Source: Coniella vitis (lineage: Eukaryota > Ascomycota > Sordariomycetes > Diaporthales > Schizoparmaceae). Taken from it: a stretch of DNA of 64,000 nt. The notes below the pieces were generated by a model. It ran no database searches, was not told where the DNA came from, and was given only the letters and a program-made list of their open reading frames with translations. The position numbers and the translations under genes are program-made. How positions within the stretch are numbered: the first letter of the stretch is position 1; every line of letters begins with the position of its first letter. Location: the NCBI GenBank assembly GCA_011317545.1, contig WUJK01000004.1:1426001-1490000 (forward strand). Direction: 5' to 3'. Of the stretch, positions 24,787-38,000 are shown in pieces.

Positions 24787-27484
24787 GATCAAGGTCAGAG
24801 GGCCAGCTTCTGAAAACTAAATACAAGCTCAAGGAGCGGTAAATGCGGCTCAGAGAGCCTCAAGGCTGTGCTGCTGGACCAAGCGAAACCAGGACTTGTT
24901 CGAATAATGATTTTTTTTTCTTAGGGGGGTGGTAGGAGCTGCAGAAGGACGCGCTTTTGGAGTATGATGCGCGAGCGTGGGGCCACCAAGCAGCGCAGCT
25001 GCTGGGGGACTAGTCTCGACGTAATGATAGTGCTGGCTTTGGAGAGCGTCGCGCAGGTTTCGTCAAGGTGCTTTGGGTGACTGGCTGGGAAACAAGTGCT
25101 CCACGACATGCACAGCAGACGGAGAGGACGTTGCAGATCGTGGCCAGGAACAAGCCAGCAACAAGCCAGCAGCCAACTCACCCCCGTCGAGCCGCGATGC
25201 GACTGACTGCTGGTGGCCGACTGCTGCGCTGCGGTGGGACGAGAGAGCGGGCTCGATGCAAAAGGATGTGCTGGTGACGAGGATGGTGAGGGTGGTGGTG
25301 GTGGTGTTGACGGACGACTTGTCGCTGCTGGAGCTGCACCAGTTTCCACTGCTGGACGTGGACTGCGGGGATCTGAGCACGGCGCCGCCGAGTCGGCCCA
25401 CAGAGAGCGCACCACGACTGCGACGAGGGCAACGTCGACTCAAGAGGCTGCAGCGGCTGCTCTGCGCACTGCGTCATCGTTCCGTTGGTGCGGCGCACAT
25501 GGCAGGGTCGCGGTCTGTCGTCGAGGGGCTGCCAGGTAGAGCGTGGGCAAAGAGAATCGCGGCGAGGTCGGTGCTGAGGTGTCGAGGTGGAGATGGAAAA
25601 TGGGACATGGAGGCGGGAGAAATTGGCTCTGTCCGCCGCGGCAGTGGAGATGGTCGCGAGGCTGATAGACGACCCACATGCGCGCGGAAGGAAGCTCGCC
25701 CTCTGCTTCTCTCGCCCAAGCGCCGCGGCACAGCTGATTGTCGATCGTGGCGGGGCGGAAGAGGGGGTGACGCGATTGGCGGGCGAGAGTTGTGATTTCG
25801 GAAGGAGTGAGAGGGCTGTGGGCGGGCTGGAAGGCAAGAACCAGACTGTGGGTGTGGACGGGGATAATCAAGACAGAAAGGGAAGAGGGGAGCCAAGGGT
25901 GGCAGGCACGAGACGGCTGCACCCTGGGACTAAGGTACCCCTGGTACATGTTGGGAGTAAGAACTGTACTTATACTATGTTATATTATCTCACAGTATCA
26001 CTTGGGACAGGTCGTTCAAGCAGCAACAGGAAACCGAGAAACAGACTTTCAGGTTGACGGGTCTCATCCAGCAGTAGCAGTGTCCCTTGCATGTGCAAGC
26101 CACACGTCCTGTTGATAGGATCCCAAGAGAGACTGGCGTCGCTGTATGTTTCATTGCTTTTGCCATGGAAATCGGGTACTTTGTTGCGGGCTATATAGTA
26201 CTTGCCTATAATGCTACTTTTGAAAAAGGTACACGAGTACTACGCATACAGAGTAAAGTATACTTGGTGTCCCATATAGGTAGGCCAACCTCGGATGCCA
26301 CAAGATGCACCTCGTGACTTGGATCTCCATATTACAGGTAAACTTAAGCCTGTTCAAACAAGAAGAAAAAACTGGGCATCTCAAAATACTCAACAAAATT
26401 GGTCATACTCTCCATGCTCGATTTCCAAGAATAGCTGTACTATATCCTTACCGCCATGTAAAGCCGCACCAGGTACTTTACTATGTAGATGGCCAGTGGG
26501 GACCCCCACCGGGTTCAGGGTTAGTGCCATGTCGTCCTCTGGAGAATCGACTTCTCAAACCCGCCATGCCATATTATTATATTCCCGTGGTGCAGCACAT
26601 CCTCCCACCTTCCGGCCGCCGATGGCGGTTTATCTACATGGCGTGTGCGCTGACGGTCCACTGCAGGCGGGCCAGACCGTTGCTGTGCCTCTGCGAGAAC
26701 CACAACCAATGTTAATCCCCGTCTCATCCCCGCCTTAAACAACCGGGGCCTCGTCTATCAACGCAAAGCCCAGATTGCAGCGTGGCTGTGCTGTGCGCGC
26801 AGATGGGACCCTATGCCTTCTTTGGTCCATGGCGCTGACCACTGTACTATGTATGATGGGATATCGAGCCTCTCTGGGTCACAAAACGGGACCGTACAGC
26901 AGGGCCTGATGTTCGAATGGCGGTCCTCGCGCATGTACTCGCCGAAATCAACGACGCGCGTCTGGCTACGACACCCGCGCTTCGAATGAGGAACTGCCAA
27001 TCTTCGATAGGCTGGCACAGCAACAAGTCCTCGCTGGTTTTGCCTCGGATTGATTCAAAAGGCAGACCCACGCCCAGCTTTATTAAGGTTTGCGCGGCTC
27101 ATCCAATCGCTGGTTTTGGAGCCCTCAGTCTTTGCTCTCGCTGGCCCATCCGACATCTGCTTCGACTTTGAAGAGCCTCAATCTAACCAACATAAATCGA
27201 GCAAGATACAAAGTCTTGCCACGAATACTAGCGAGAAGTTGAAGTGACCGATATCTCTAGCGACTCTCATTTCTAGGTTGCTGTTCGAACACACAACACT
27301 GCGGCATTATTCATTAGCTGGCTCAGTCTTTGGGCCACAAAAGACGGACTTGATTGCAAGAGCAGAGAGAGCAACCATCTTATAGCTCATCCGAGATTCT
27401 TTCCGTCCGACTCCAGACCACAACATCAAGTCCATACATACCTACCGGATTGGCACATCCCCCCCCCCACACAAAACCGCAGAG
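24787..27484. other. Intergenic region with GC-rich core; no supported gene
   Basis: Between about 24.9 and 25.95 kb the sequence is GC-rich and open on several overlapping frames of both strands (up to 240 codons), which is the usual effect of composition. No domain was seen on either strand. GGT/GTG repeats lie near 25280-25310. From about 25.95 to 27.4 kb it is more AT-rich with short frames only. The end is the GH16 promoter, with a C9 run at about 27459-27468 just before the ATG. Confidence 0.55.
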
Positions 27485-28993
27485 ATGAGCGAACCCAAAA
27501 CAGCGCCCCATGGCCCCCTGGCCTTCCTCAAGACACTCAGCAAGAAGACGTGGATCATCATAGGCACCGTAGCGGTTGCTGTAATCGTCATCGTCATTGT
27601 GGTTCCAGTTGAGGAGGCCAAAGAGAATGCGTATCCCTCGTATGGGTACGTCAATTATACGCTGGCGGATACCTATCAAGGAGAAGACTTTTTCGACTCA
27701 TTTAATTACTTTACCGATACAGGTAGGATCTCTCTCTTTCTTTTCTTCTTTTCCTTTTTTTTTTAGAGAAAAAGAAAAAGAGAAGACACCTCTCCCTCAC
27801 TTTGGGCCGTTCTTGACGATCGAAGTATATACTGACCCCGTGTTCAAGACCCTACCGACGGCTATGTGACATATGTCGACTCGAGCACTGCCAGTTCCCT
27901 CAATCTTACATATGCATCGAGCTCAGGAGCCGTGCTGCGAGTCGACACATCTGATGCAACAGACGACGAGTCCTCGTCAAGTGGTTCCAGTTCCAGTTCC
28001 AGTTCTAGCGACAGTAACTCGAATCCTAACAACAACAACAATAACAACAACAACAACGGCAACTCCAACTCAAATAGCCATGACACAAGTGCCAGCGTCA
28101 GCACCTCCCAAAACGGAGGAGGAGGTGGTGGTGGTGGTCGGAAACACCGCCGCACCGACTCGTCCTCCACAGGCCGCAACAGCGTCCGTGTCACCTCCAA
28201 AACAACCTACAACAAGGGCCTCTTCATCTTTGACGTCAAGCACTCGCCCCTCGGCTGCGGCACCTGGCCTGCCCTCTGGCTGACGGACCCCGACAACTGG
28301 CCCGCCCACGGCGAAATCGACGTCATGGAAGCCGTCAACATGGCCGACACGGGCAACCAAATGACGCTGCACACCAAGTCCAACTGTGAAATGGACCACA
28401 AGCGCAAGATGAACGGCACGGCGCTGTACGAGAACTGCTACTGGGACGCCAACGACGAGGCTGGGTGTGGCGTCAAGGGCAGCGACGCGACCTTTGGCGC
28501 GGCGTACAATGAGCAGGGCGGCGGCATCACGGCTGTGGAGTGGCGCAGTGAGGGGATCCGTGTGTGGCAGTTTGCGAGGGGCAGCGTGCCGAGTGATATC
28601 GATGCGGGCACGCCGGATCCGAGCTCCTGGGGCACGGCGACGGCGGATTTCCCGGATACGGGGTGTGATATTGATACGCACTTTAAGAATCAGTCGATCA
28701 TTATCAATATCGACCTGTGTGGGACTTGGGCGGGAGGTTCAGCGTATACTGAGTCTGGGTGTAAGTTTTTTCCATTGGTTTGGTGGTGACTTTTTTTTTT
28801 TTCTTTTTCTTTTTTTTTTTTTTTGATACCCCGTCACCAACCCACAATCCACGACTTTTCCACCATAACCCATACTAAAACGGTAGATACCGCAGGTCCT
28901 AGCAATTGTACAGATTTTGTCGCCAACAACCCTTCGAATTTCACCGAAGCCTACTGGGAGTTTGGTTCTTTCCAAGTATACCAATCATCATGA
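27485..28993 (+). CDS. Membrane-anchored GH16 family endo-beta-1,3(4)-glucanase-like protein
   Basis: 418-aa protein; exons 27485-27722, 27849-28760 and 28887-28993. There is a cytosolic N-terminus, then a hydrophobic anchor at about residues 23-41 (WIIIGTVAVAVIVIVIVV), giving a type II membrane topology. The GH16 catalytic motif is GEIDVMEAVN, with nucleophile E235, D237 and acid/base E240. Flanking conserved stretches are GLFIFDVKHSPLGCGTWPALWL and the C-terminal YWEFGSFQVY. The family cleaves beta-1,3 or mixed-linkage glucans at the cell wall; the substrate here is unknown. A low-complexity Ser/Asn/Gly insert of about 70 residues (116-187) splits the domain just before RNSVRVTSKTTYNKG. Intron 2 is T-rich. 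It converges with the HAD gene 501 bp downstream. Confidence 0.88.
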
Positions 28994-29494
28994 GCAAGAA
29001 GGATCTTCTCAAGCAGAAACAAAACGAACAAAGACTGAAAAAAGTCCAAGAAGAATCATAAAATGATAGAAGGGTGAACAGAAGGGTGAGAACGAGGGTG
29101 AAAGATTATAGAAATGGATAGATATACCCCGGTGACCTTGGAGCGCTTGTTGTGCGACTTATCGCGAGGAAGAGATGGATTTAGATTACGTAGTGTGCAA
29201 ATGATGGACAAGGTGGTTGTTCAAAATATATAGACAGACGGATGAAGATAATATTACCAGAATTACTAACATCTGCATATCCTGCTTTCCTGAATATTGT
29301 GTTATATTGGTATATATATCTAATAAATTGCTCGACGCTGAAGCACCTCCTCGAATCTACCATTTATCGTTCGTGCGCAATCATCAAGCACCACAGCGTG
29401 TACAGGACAAAATACCCAAAAAATCACCATGAATCCTTCCTTCTATGGGTCACTTGTACAAACCCCTCAAACTACACTTGGCCACACCGCTCCT
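28994..29494. other. Convergent 3' intergenic region
   Basis: 501 bp between the GH16 stop and the HAD-hydrolase stop. AT-rich, with two probable 3' UTRs. No gene or repeat of note. Confidence 0.6.
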
Positions 29495-31173
29495 TTACTC
29501 TATCTGGCCAGGCCAGTTCTCCCGCTTGAAAATCGCATTGACAGCGCTCCTCACATCCTTTGCCACCATATGCGGCTTCACGGCGTCAGGAAGCCGGTGC
29601 AGCGGTACCCGCTCCTCATCCCACACGCCCGTCTTGACAAGACACGCCTTCCAGTTTGTAGCAGTATGCTGCTGCCGCTGCTGCTGCTGCTTCTTGTTCT
29701 GTGCAGTGGTCAGATGGCGATTCCACTTGATAGCGCCTCGGATATCGCTTTCGGGGTTATCCCCAATCATCCAGACACACTTTGTTGCTGCTGGTGTATG
29801 GCTGCTGCTGTCTTGTTGCGGATGGTGCAAAGTGCCAAACTGCTCAAGCATGACGCCCTGCGCATACGCATACGAGCCGCGATGCGGCTTGCCAAACGTA
29901 AAGTCCTTGAGCTGATACGTCGTCGCGCCATCACCGTCGCCCTCCGCATTGGCAACCAGCGCGTTAAACTCGGCCCGCACGGCGTTGCGGAATGCGCCTT
30001 GGCCGAAGCGCGGGAGATGGTAGCCCGTGCTCCAGAGCAGATCGCAGTTGCTAAAGATAAGCGCGGGCTGGCCATCTGCCTGCCATTTGGACCCGGCCGA
30101 GGAGGGGTGGTCGGTGCTGCTGCTGTTGGCGCAGTGAGAGCTGTACGTGCCGAGGTAGCCGCGGTGCGAGAAGAGAAGGTCCGTGATGAGCTGGATGTCG
30201 ACGGCCCAGTCGCGGGGGTCGTTGAAGACGAGGATGGCATCGATTTTCAGACAGTCGTGCAGGCTGTCCTTCTTGGGGTCGTAGAGCGGTTTGGGAAGAG
30301 GGAGGATTTCCTGCTTGGCATAGTACTCGCGCAAGGGGTCAAAAGGGAAGATCTCGGGGTGTGCCGTGATGATATCGGCTGGGGTGACCACAGAGGTGAA
30401 GCCGTAGCCGTGGGCGATGTGGCGCGCGGCCGAGGCGTCGGAGCCGAGCACGAGGACAGTCGAGTCGCGCAGGTGCTGCACGCCGACTTGGTGGCGGAGG
30501 TACGAGACTAGTTCGGCCGAGTCGGGGTCGTTGAGCTTGTTGAGATCTTCTTGGGCGAGCAGCTGGTAGGGCGTGTGGCTTTGGACAAAGTTGGACGTGT
30601 CGAGGGGCACGTCGAGTTTGTCGGATAGCTCTGCCACGCGCGCTGCTTCTGGTTTGCCTCCGCCATTTGCTGAAAAAAGAGACTCGGGGTCAGTCCGGTG
30701 AGGCGGAGCCGAGGCCATCAGGTTTGAAACGTACTCAGAAAGATAAAGGGTATCCTGTGCTGCTGGAGGTACTTGAGCGTCTCGACTGCGCCTTTGATGG
30801 GCTTCGACTTGTGCAATAGCACTCCATCAATACTGCACCCAGATGCATCAGCACAAGACACGGCCAAAAAAGAACAAACAGAAACTTCCAGAGGAACTTA
30901 CTCAAAGGCAAAGGCAAAGTTTGGCTCTTTGGCGGCAGGCTTGCTCGAGTACAACCTCACGATCCTTGGATCATCAGCGTGCCAGCCATCTGGTGTGGTG
31001 GCAGAAACCGTGACCCCAGTGGATGCTAATGGTTTGGGTCTTGCAGAAGACGAGACATTCGAACGCGTCGTCCGTTGTGAAAACGATCGTGACAAGGACG
31101 AGACTGGCTTGGTGCTGCTGACGGTGCGGGCGCTGGTAGGTATCCAGACCCTCGCTCTGGCCAACGTACTCAT
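29495..31173 (-). CDS. Mitochondrial HAD-superfamily IIA hydrolase, CECR5/HDHD5-like
   Basis: 514-aa protein, exons (minus strand) 31173-30902, 30832-30735 and 30669-29495. Both introns are short (69 and 65 bp) and restore the HAD motifs exactly. Motif I DIDGVLLHKS spans intron 1, with the nucleophile D91 and D93. Motif II LTNGGG spans intron 2. Motif III Lys is probably in FGKPHRGSY. Motif IV is MIGDNPESDI. The first 85 residues are rich in Ser/Arg/Thr with few acidic residues, as in a mitochondrial presequence. The insert between motifs II and III is the large cap typical of subclass IIA. The substrate of the CECR5 family is unsettled, so no reaction is assigned. A Gln-rich insert (KKQQQQRQQH) lies near the C-terminus. 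Confidence 0.85.
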
Positions 31174-32535
31174 TGTACAAAGATTGTAAAAGGTGCACTA
31201 AAGAAAGATTGAATTGAATGAATGTGGTGAATGCTTGGTTTTGGATCTACCTCTGCTTAATGAGCGACCCGATCCTCATGTACTCTGGTAGCACAACGTT
31301 AAGGTGATAAGTGTCCCAGAAAGGTGTTGGTGGCTCTAGAATGGTTATGTACTACGTACCTGACTATGTACATAGGCAGTACTTAGGTAAGTACAGCACT
31401 GACGACAACTCGCCCGCGGGCGGAGAGCCTGCCGCTGCGAGCGACCCACTAACAAACAGTACCCTACGTAGTAATAAACATAATACTACCAATGCACCTA
31501 GGTACTCTGTATGTATAGCATCAACCATCAACCACTTCCAAGCCTTGGAGCACCGACCCCTCTCCCATCTTCACTTCCTCCTACATTCACAAAACAGACA
31601 CACTACGAAACGGTGAGTATCCTCGCAAAACAAACTGTAGGCCATTCGAAAATACCATGACCGTTGCGTTCCCAGCCACAGTCCCCAGATTACTTATTAA
31701 CTAGACTACAGAAAATGTACAGTGCAGTTGGAGTCACCTGTCCTCATAAACTCCCTCCTCCCTCCGCCTACACCAGGTTGTAAAAGAAAACTTCGAGTTC
31801 CCGAGAGCCTTGTCCAAACGCCGTGCTCGCTTCGTCTTCCAGTCTGGCTGACTTTTCCTTCTTCTTCGTCGAAATGTTCCAAGGCCTCATGTCAACTTGT
31901 CCAGAGGAAGGACAACACCACAGGCCAACGCAGCACAGCTCAATGATGCTGCCAAAAGCACCAAGCCTCAAGACTCCAGCAACTTTTGTCCGAATCCGCT
32001 CGCAAAATAAATGGACCTGACCAAACAATAAAAACGGCAAAGAAAAAGCAGATTTCAAGAACAAAACTTTCAGCCTTACATCAGCGCACCTCTTTCTCAA
32101 CGCTCTAATCGAATGCCCTTTAGGACAGGCGGGTATCAAAGGGATGTTGCGCTTCCAGAAGAAACGAGAACCAAAGAAAAAGACGGGGCCAAAGACATGC
32201 GTGCTATACGATGATGCAGGCCCAGGGCGTTCGACTGCTTCCGGAAGCAAATCATACAGGAGCTTCCTTCCCCATGGATGTGCAATGTATGAACTGTCGC
32301 GAACGTTGCCGAGCTCTGCCAAGCCAGGCGTTCAAAGTGCCGATTCCCATACTCAATTCCACGCCGAATCGTACCCCGAAAAATTCATGGCAATTTAACG
32401 TTGCTTGTGGGGCAATGGCACGTTTTGGTCCTTCCTCTCTGGCGTACCTATAGTGTCGCCACGGGTATCGTTTGTGGCACGCGACCGGAGACATGCGGCT
32501 AACCCCGAGGCAGATGATAAACAGCCGAGATGCAC
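31174..32535. other. Intergenic region; no supported gene
   Basis: It holds the HAD-gene promoter and the 3' side of the coiled-coil gene. GTAC-rich motifs cluster at about 31345-31395 and near 31500. The longest frame (31768-32322, minus, 184 codons) lacks any family feature. Confidence 0.6.
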
Positions 32536-35032
32536 CTAGTGTCGACCGAGCTGGCTTTGTCCTGCACTTGTCCGGCTGCGAGTCTCATCTTCTTCAATGA
32601 CATCGCTCAAGCGGGTGGGATGGTGGTGGCGGGGCATGCTGTCCCAGCTAGGCCCAGAGTAACCGCTCCCTGAATAGTCGGCCGGGCCAGACCACTGCTG
32701 GGATGAAGAAGGAGGGTAGCTTACACCGGGCTGTGCCGATGGATTTTCGTACTCTTCTGTGTCACTATCAGAATCATCGTTCCCTGGTGTTCCGGGGTAG
32801 GGGATCTTCAAGCCGCGTGAGTCGCGGATGAAGTTGCCCTGCGCATCGATGAGATACTCACCCTCACTATAGCCACCTTCAGATTGGCCTTCTGCACTGT
32901 ACGGCCGCTCCTCCTCCTCGCCACCTGCGCCAGATGGCTGCTGGTAGTAGCCTCCGCTCGAAGCAGGAGCGCCTGATGCGTGCCCTTGTGGCGCCTGAGA
33001 ATATTGTGGATACTGCTGGGCGCCTGAACTTTCGGGTTGTTGCTGTCGCCCTTCTGGCGATGGATTGTTGACCCGGCTGGGGACGCCTTGAGTCATGGGT
33101 ACCACTTGAACTCCACCGACAATGGTGGGCATGCCTTGTTGCAACGAAATGGTCCGGTCGCGTTCCTCTTGTTCTCGACGACCCAGCTCTTCCCATGCAC
33201 GCCGTGCCTCCTCCTTGGAAATCATCAATTCCTTTTGCATCTCATTGATTCTCTTTTGCGTCTTGGAATTGTTTTGTTCATTGTCCAGGGCCTCTTTGAT
33301 GGCAGCCGCCTTGGACATTCGTTCCTCGTTGAGAGCACGTTCCAGAGCGGCCTTGGTTTCTTCGTTGCGCTCGAGCTCTGCCCTTGTTTCAAAGAACCAA
33401 CGCTGAAACTTACGTTCTGAACTTGCTCGTAGACGCTGCAGCTCAACGACCGCATGGAACAGGTTTGCGCCTGCAGCCGAGAGATCGCTGACCTGTCGCG
33501 ACAATTGCGCTGATACAGGATCCCGGTCAATCTCATCGGCGTGTTGCTGCAGCTTTCGGATCCAAAAACTAGTCAATCCCTCCCAATGCGCTGACAGAGC
33601 CTCCCAGCGTTCGAATGCATGCGGGAACGTGTTGCGTGGTTGAGCGGTGGCCGTCGCGTCACCTGGGAGAACCGTCGTGGTACCAGGTATTTGAGATCCA
33701 TTGCTGGGAATACCAGAGAATTGGAGAGGCTGTTGTTGGGATTGTGCGCTATTTCTCGAAACTCGCGGAGCGGTCTGGCCCGACTGTTGTGTCCTAGGTA
33801 CAGGTTGTGTTGTTTGTGCAGTGGACACCTGCTGTTGACGCCTGCGTTGGGTGCCGTTGGGATCAATTGTTTGTGTGGAGATTGGAATCGCAGGATCGCC
33901 ACCTCCTGCAATGGTAGTAGCATCCTGTTGTGCAGCGCCAGCGGGGTTGCCTCTTCGCTCGGCTATCCTTCTTTGGTGTTCTTCTAATTGTCTTGCCTCG
34001 TTCTCAGCCTGTAGCCGCTCCAGTCGTTCCCGTTCCAGCTCTTGGCGCTTGCGTTCTTCTCGTGCAGCTTCTCTAGCAGCACGTTCCTCCATGATCTTCT
34101 TGGGACCCTTGATTCCCTGTGATGGTGAGCTGGCCGCAACAGGCGCGGCTGTCGGTCTGGAAGGAGGGGAGCCGAACCCATTGGAGACGGCAGGCTGACC
34201 GCCAACCATACGAATGTCGGCCATTGACGCGTTCTCTTCAATCAGATCAGGCGTAAAAGGGTTGGGATGTCGCAGGGCTTCTTCCAGGGCCCAGAGGATA
34301 GCACTGTGGGTATGCTTGGAGACTTGTACAAACGGATGGACAGAGGACTTGTCGAGTGGTCGGGACGAGACTCGAGGAGGTACGAGGGACAGTGGAAGGG
34401 TCGTCGAAAGTTCGTCGTCGTAGTGGTCCTTGAAGAAGTCGAGCCGCTCACTAGGAGAGAGCTGGCGCTGACGCTCAGGCACCTGCTCAGCCTCGCGCGC
34501 GAGGTTGTGGCTGGCCTTGACAGCAATGAGGTTCGGGGGACTGATGCCGACCGAGACGGCCTCCAGATGCGTGGGTCTTGGGGGCGAAATTGGAGCTTTT
34601 GCAGCAGGGGCGCCAACGAAGCGCGGCGTGCGACGGAGACCTCGTTGTGAAAGTGGTGTTGACCCGCCTGAACGCGACCCAATGTCAGAGGATATAGGGG
34701 TCTGTGATCGGCGAAGTGTGCGCTGCTGGCGCTGCGGTGCGGGGGAAGGAGTTTCGTAACGGTCGTAACGGTCGTAAGATGCGAGGGGATCTAAATCAGA
34801 CACTTTTGCAGCCGCTTCCCCCTTATCACCAAACGGAATTTGTTTGGCGGACAATGTGAGCAGTCACCACTACAGCCAGTGGTGACGGGGAAAAGTAGGG
34901 TTGAAAAGGTGGGTGGGGATTCGACTGTGGGCGCTTGGAATGCTTGACAGACGAGGAGAACCCTGGCATGGCAAGACGTGTGAAGCGGTCAGCGAAAAAG
35001 GACCCGATTTTTGAGGCTGGTCGAGACTCCAT
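32536..35032 (-). CDS. Large coiled-coil, Gln/Pro-rich protein of unknown function
   Basis: The main exon (34821 or so down to 32536) is certain as coding: more than 760 codons. It has a basic N-terminal disordered region, a Glu/Arg-rich helix (AAREERKRQELERERLERLQ), Gln/Thr-rich linkers, then a conserved-looking helical core (HAFERWEALSAHWEGLTSFW; LHAV-like helices; a long coiled coil ERNEETKAALERALNEERM). It ends in a Pro/Ser/Gly/Tyr-rich tail. The main frame has no ATG near its 5' end, so an upstream exon is needed. The best candidate starts at ATG 35032 (MESRPASKIGSFFADRF) and joins by a 49-bp intron, 34870-34822, giving 815 aa; the intron ends in AAG, which is weak, so this junction is tentative. 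I do not recognise the family and assign no function. Confidence 0.7.
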
Positions 35033-38000
35033 GGCCCAAAATGGCGTCAGGGATCCGTGCTGGCAGGGTCCATGACCAACACCAGAAATGGCAGCTGGTG
35101 AAGCTTGGGGAGCTCGCAGGTCCGGCAAGCCAGGATGACGGAGAGGGTGGGGCAAGATCCGGAATTGAGGACCAAAGAAAGACTCACTGATAACTTGTAG
35201 CGAAGACTGTTGCACAGCACAAAGGAAAAGAAACGAGATGCTAGAAGATTGAATCAATTGAAGAAAAAAGAAAAAGAAAAAAAAAAAAAAAGGCTAATAC
35301 ACAGCCTCGGTTCGCGCCGTTGTTGACGTTGCAGAAATGGATTGCAGCGCAGGTTCGTGGCATTAAGGGAAATGGAGAGGTTGGGTGACGTTGCAGCGTA
35401 AAGCTGGTGGCGGGCAGGACAGCGAATGGAGCCTAGGTGGAAGGCTAAGCACCAAGGAAGACGACAGCTGATGGGAGCGCGAGGATGCTAATGCCAGTCA
35501 GTCGACTTGGCTGGCACGCCTTGGCTTATCTGTTGCGACCTGGGCACCGAGCATTTATTAGTCAGGCCAGCATCATACTAGGGGTTTGGGCGAAGACTAC
35601 AGACCTGGGCAAGGCCGGTCCCTGACTGGGCTTCAATGCACAACTGACGCTGTCGTCACTAGGTGCGGCAATGATGGTGTTGAGGTCACAGCCCTGACCA
35701 CTTGCTGGGGCGGCGGCGAGTCTGCCTGCTTCTCCAGTTCTCGTCGAGAGCGCGGCGTGCGTGCGTGGGCGTGGGCGTCCGACGCCGTTGCAAGCCTGAT
35801 GCTAGGCGGCGCTCAATGTACCCGACCAGCTACCGAGTGCTGCGCTGCTTGCTGCTACTGCTTGCTTGTTTGGCACTGCTGCCCGAGGTGTTGCGTGGCT
35901 TACTGCAGCGCAATCTTGGGCCAACAGAAAACGCTTGATTTGCTCGGCTGTCAGGTCTGGTCGCATTTGAACGGAGACTGAGTGGGCCAGATTTGCGCGC
36001 CGGTGTCCTCTTCTGCGGCGCCTGATGAAACCTCAGCAGGCAAATGAACGGACGAGGGAAGAGTGCGCAGGCTCGCTCTCAATAATCAGGCGCATGCCAG
36101 CGAGACACGCCCTTGTTTGCTGCCCTTGGTCACGGTAGGATTTACGGCCTTTTAGGCGCCGGTAGGGCTCTCACTGGCGGCAGATTGGGTCTGAATCGGA
36201 GCCTTGCAAGGCGGTGCAAAAGATTGTTGACGTGCCCTGTACTCTAGTGAACTTGGATGCCAAGTGGTGGCAGAGGCGGCTTGCTGGTGAAGGCGTACTA
36301 TGTAGGACAGTTACAGGACGGCGCTCAGACCCGCCAGCTCTGAAATTGGCTCGCGACCAGGTGAGCTTGTTGGGAATGTTTGTGGCGCGTCTGTTTGATT
36401 CCGCGATCCCTCGGGCGACTGGCAAGGGCGGAGAAAAGGTAGCCCTGGAAGAGAGGGGGGATTATTTTTTCTTTCTTTGTTGACCTTGTTGCTGCTGCTG
36501 GCTGTACCTCGAACCAGGAAAAGGCGGCACGTCCTTCATCTAACGACGCATTGGTTGTCCGTGCATGCAGCAGGTCTTGAATTTGAGTGCTCAGCGCGAG
36601 CCTCGCATGTTTCTCGTTTCGGGCTCTGGAGAGGTAAGGAGTAGAGGGCGAACAGGAAAGGTCGAGAGGGAAAAGGTCAACGACGAGGAGGAGGAGGAGG
36701 CGGAGGAGGAGCAGCAGCAGCAGCAGGAGCACGAGGTCGATGCACAAGTAGCAGCAACACGCGGGCAAAAGGAGTCGCTGCAAGAACGCCAAAGACCGAC
36801 CCTACGCCAGGGGAAACACAGCGTCTTGTGTTTGCGTCCTGGCCCTGGCGGATCATTTTGCGGCAGACTGCCATTGAAATTGGAGCCGCGAGCAACAAAG
36901 CCAATGTCCGTGCCATTGTGTCAAACCCAACTGTCTCGTGGGTGCCGCTAGCTTTGATTTGGCTCGAGGTACCACCGCTCTTTCCTCCCTCCCTCCTTCC
37001 CTGACAGGACAGGCACGCAGTACACCCCGCCGCCCGTAGACAGATGCGGGACTGGACTGACTATCCTGAGTGTGTATGTAAGTAGCCGGTAGGTATAGCC
37101 TCAGCTGCTCCTTCCTTGCATGCACGCCATATGTACCATGCGTCACTACTGCTTTTCCCATCTTCTTCTGCTTTTCCAGGCTGCCGAAATTGGCTTGCCG
37201 CATCCGCCATCATCAGAACTTTCTCACGCCGCTCGCTCGACCGCTCTGCGCTGGCTTGCCTCTCCTTCTCAGCCCAAGCAGATTGCCACTCGATCCTTTC
37301 GGTGCGCATTCTGCACAAGCTGCTTCACTTGTGAGCCATGTCTCATCCTCCAAGAAGCCGGCAAACGAGTGGTCAACGAACGGCCATGGTTTGCGGCATC
37401 GCACAATCAGGTAACCCTCCAGAACAATCCGCCGTTCGATCCAGGAACGAGAACTAACGGCGGATTGTGCAGCGACTCCACAAGAGCTGTTGCAACCCTT
37501 GTCAGGCCTCTGCGAACCTTCGAAAGCACTGTGCCAAGTCCAATACAAAAGTAACAGCAGCCCAAGCAAAGCTCTGCCACCTCGTGATACTTACTTAGTA
37601 CATCGCACAGAGGGCGCAACAGCTTTTTGCGCGCACACGCACGCGCACACGCACGCACACGCATACACACGTCCGCGTCGCCTCTATTCTGAGCAACGCC
37701 CTCGCCAGCATTCTCGGCCGGCTCTCGCCGCTCCGCTCTCGTGCCAGTGAACCCAGGAACAACAGCAAGGGCGGTACAGCTTGGCCGACGGTGTGAGCCC
37801 GAGGAGGGGCGCACAAACAAGATTCGAGTCGGCCTCTCCGTTCAGTTGTGTCCGTGCTGCCATTGCTCCTCCTTCTCACAACCCCCCCCCCCCCAAACTA
37901 CTACAAGCCATGTGGTATATACCGCACCAGATCCTGCTTGGTATGGACGCATCCTGGTGGCCGGATCACAAAAACGTCATGCTGTCCGTGTCACGGCAGC

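Noticed and set aside
25073..25949. Overlapping open frames of 120-240 codons on both strands
   Set aside because: GC-rich composition keeps several frames open at once; none shows a domain or splice sites leading to one.
28070..28681. 203-codon minus-strand open frame
   Set aside because: Antisense to the GH16 catalytic exon; Val/Ala/Arg-rich composition without a domain.
29429..30511. 360-codon plus-strand open frame
   Set aside because: It is antisense to the HAD-hydrolase exon, whose motifs and splices are clear. The frame has no domain and reflects codon bias.
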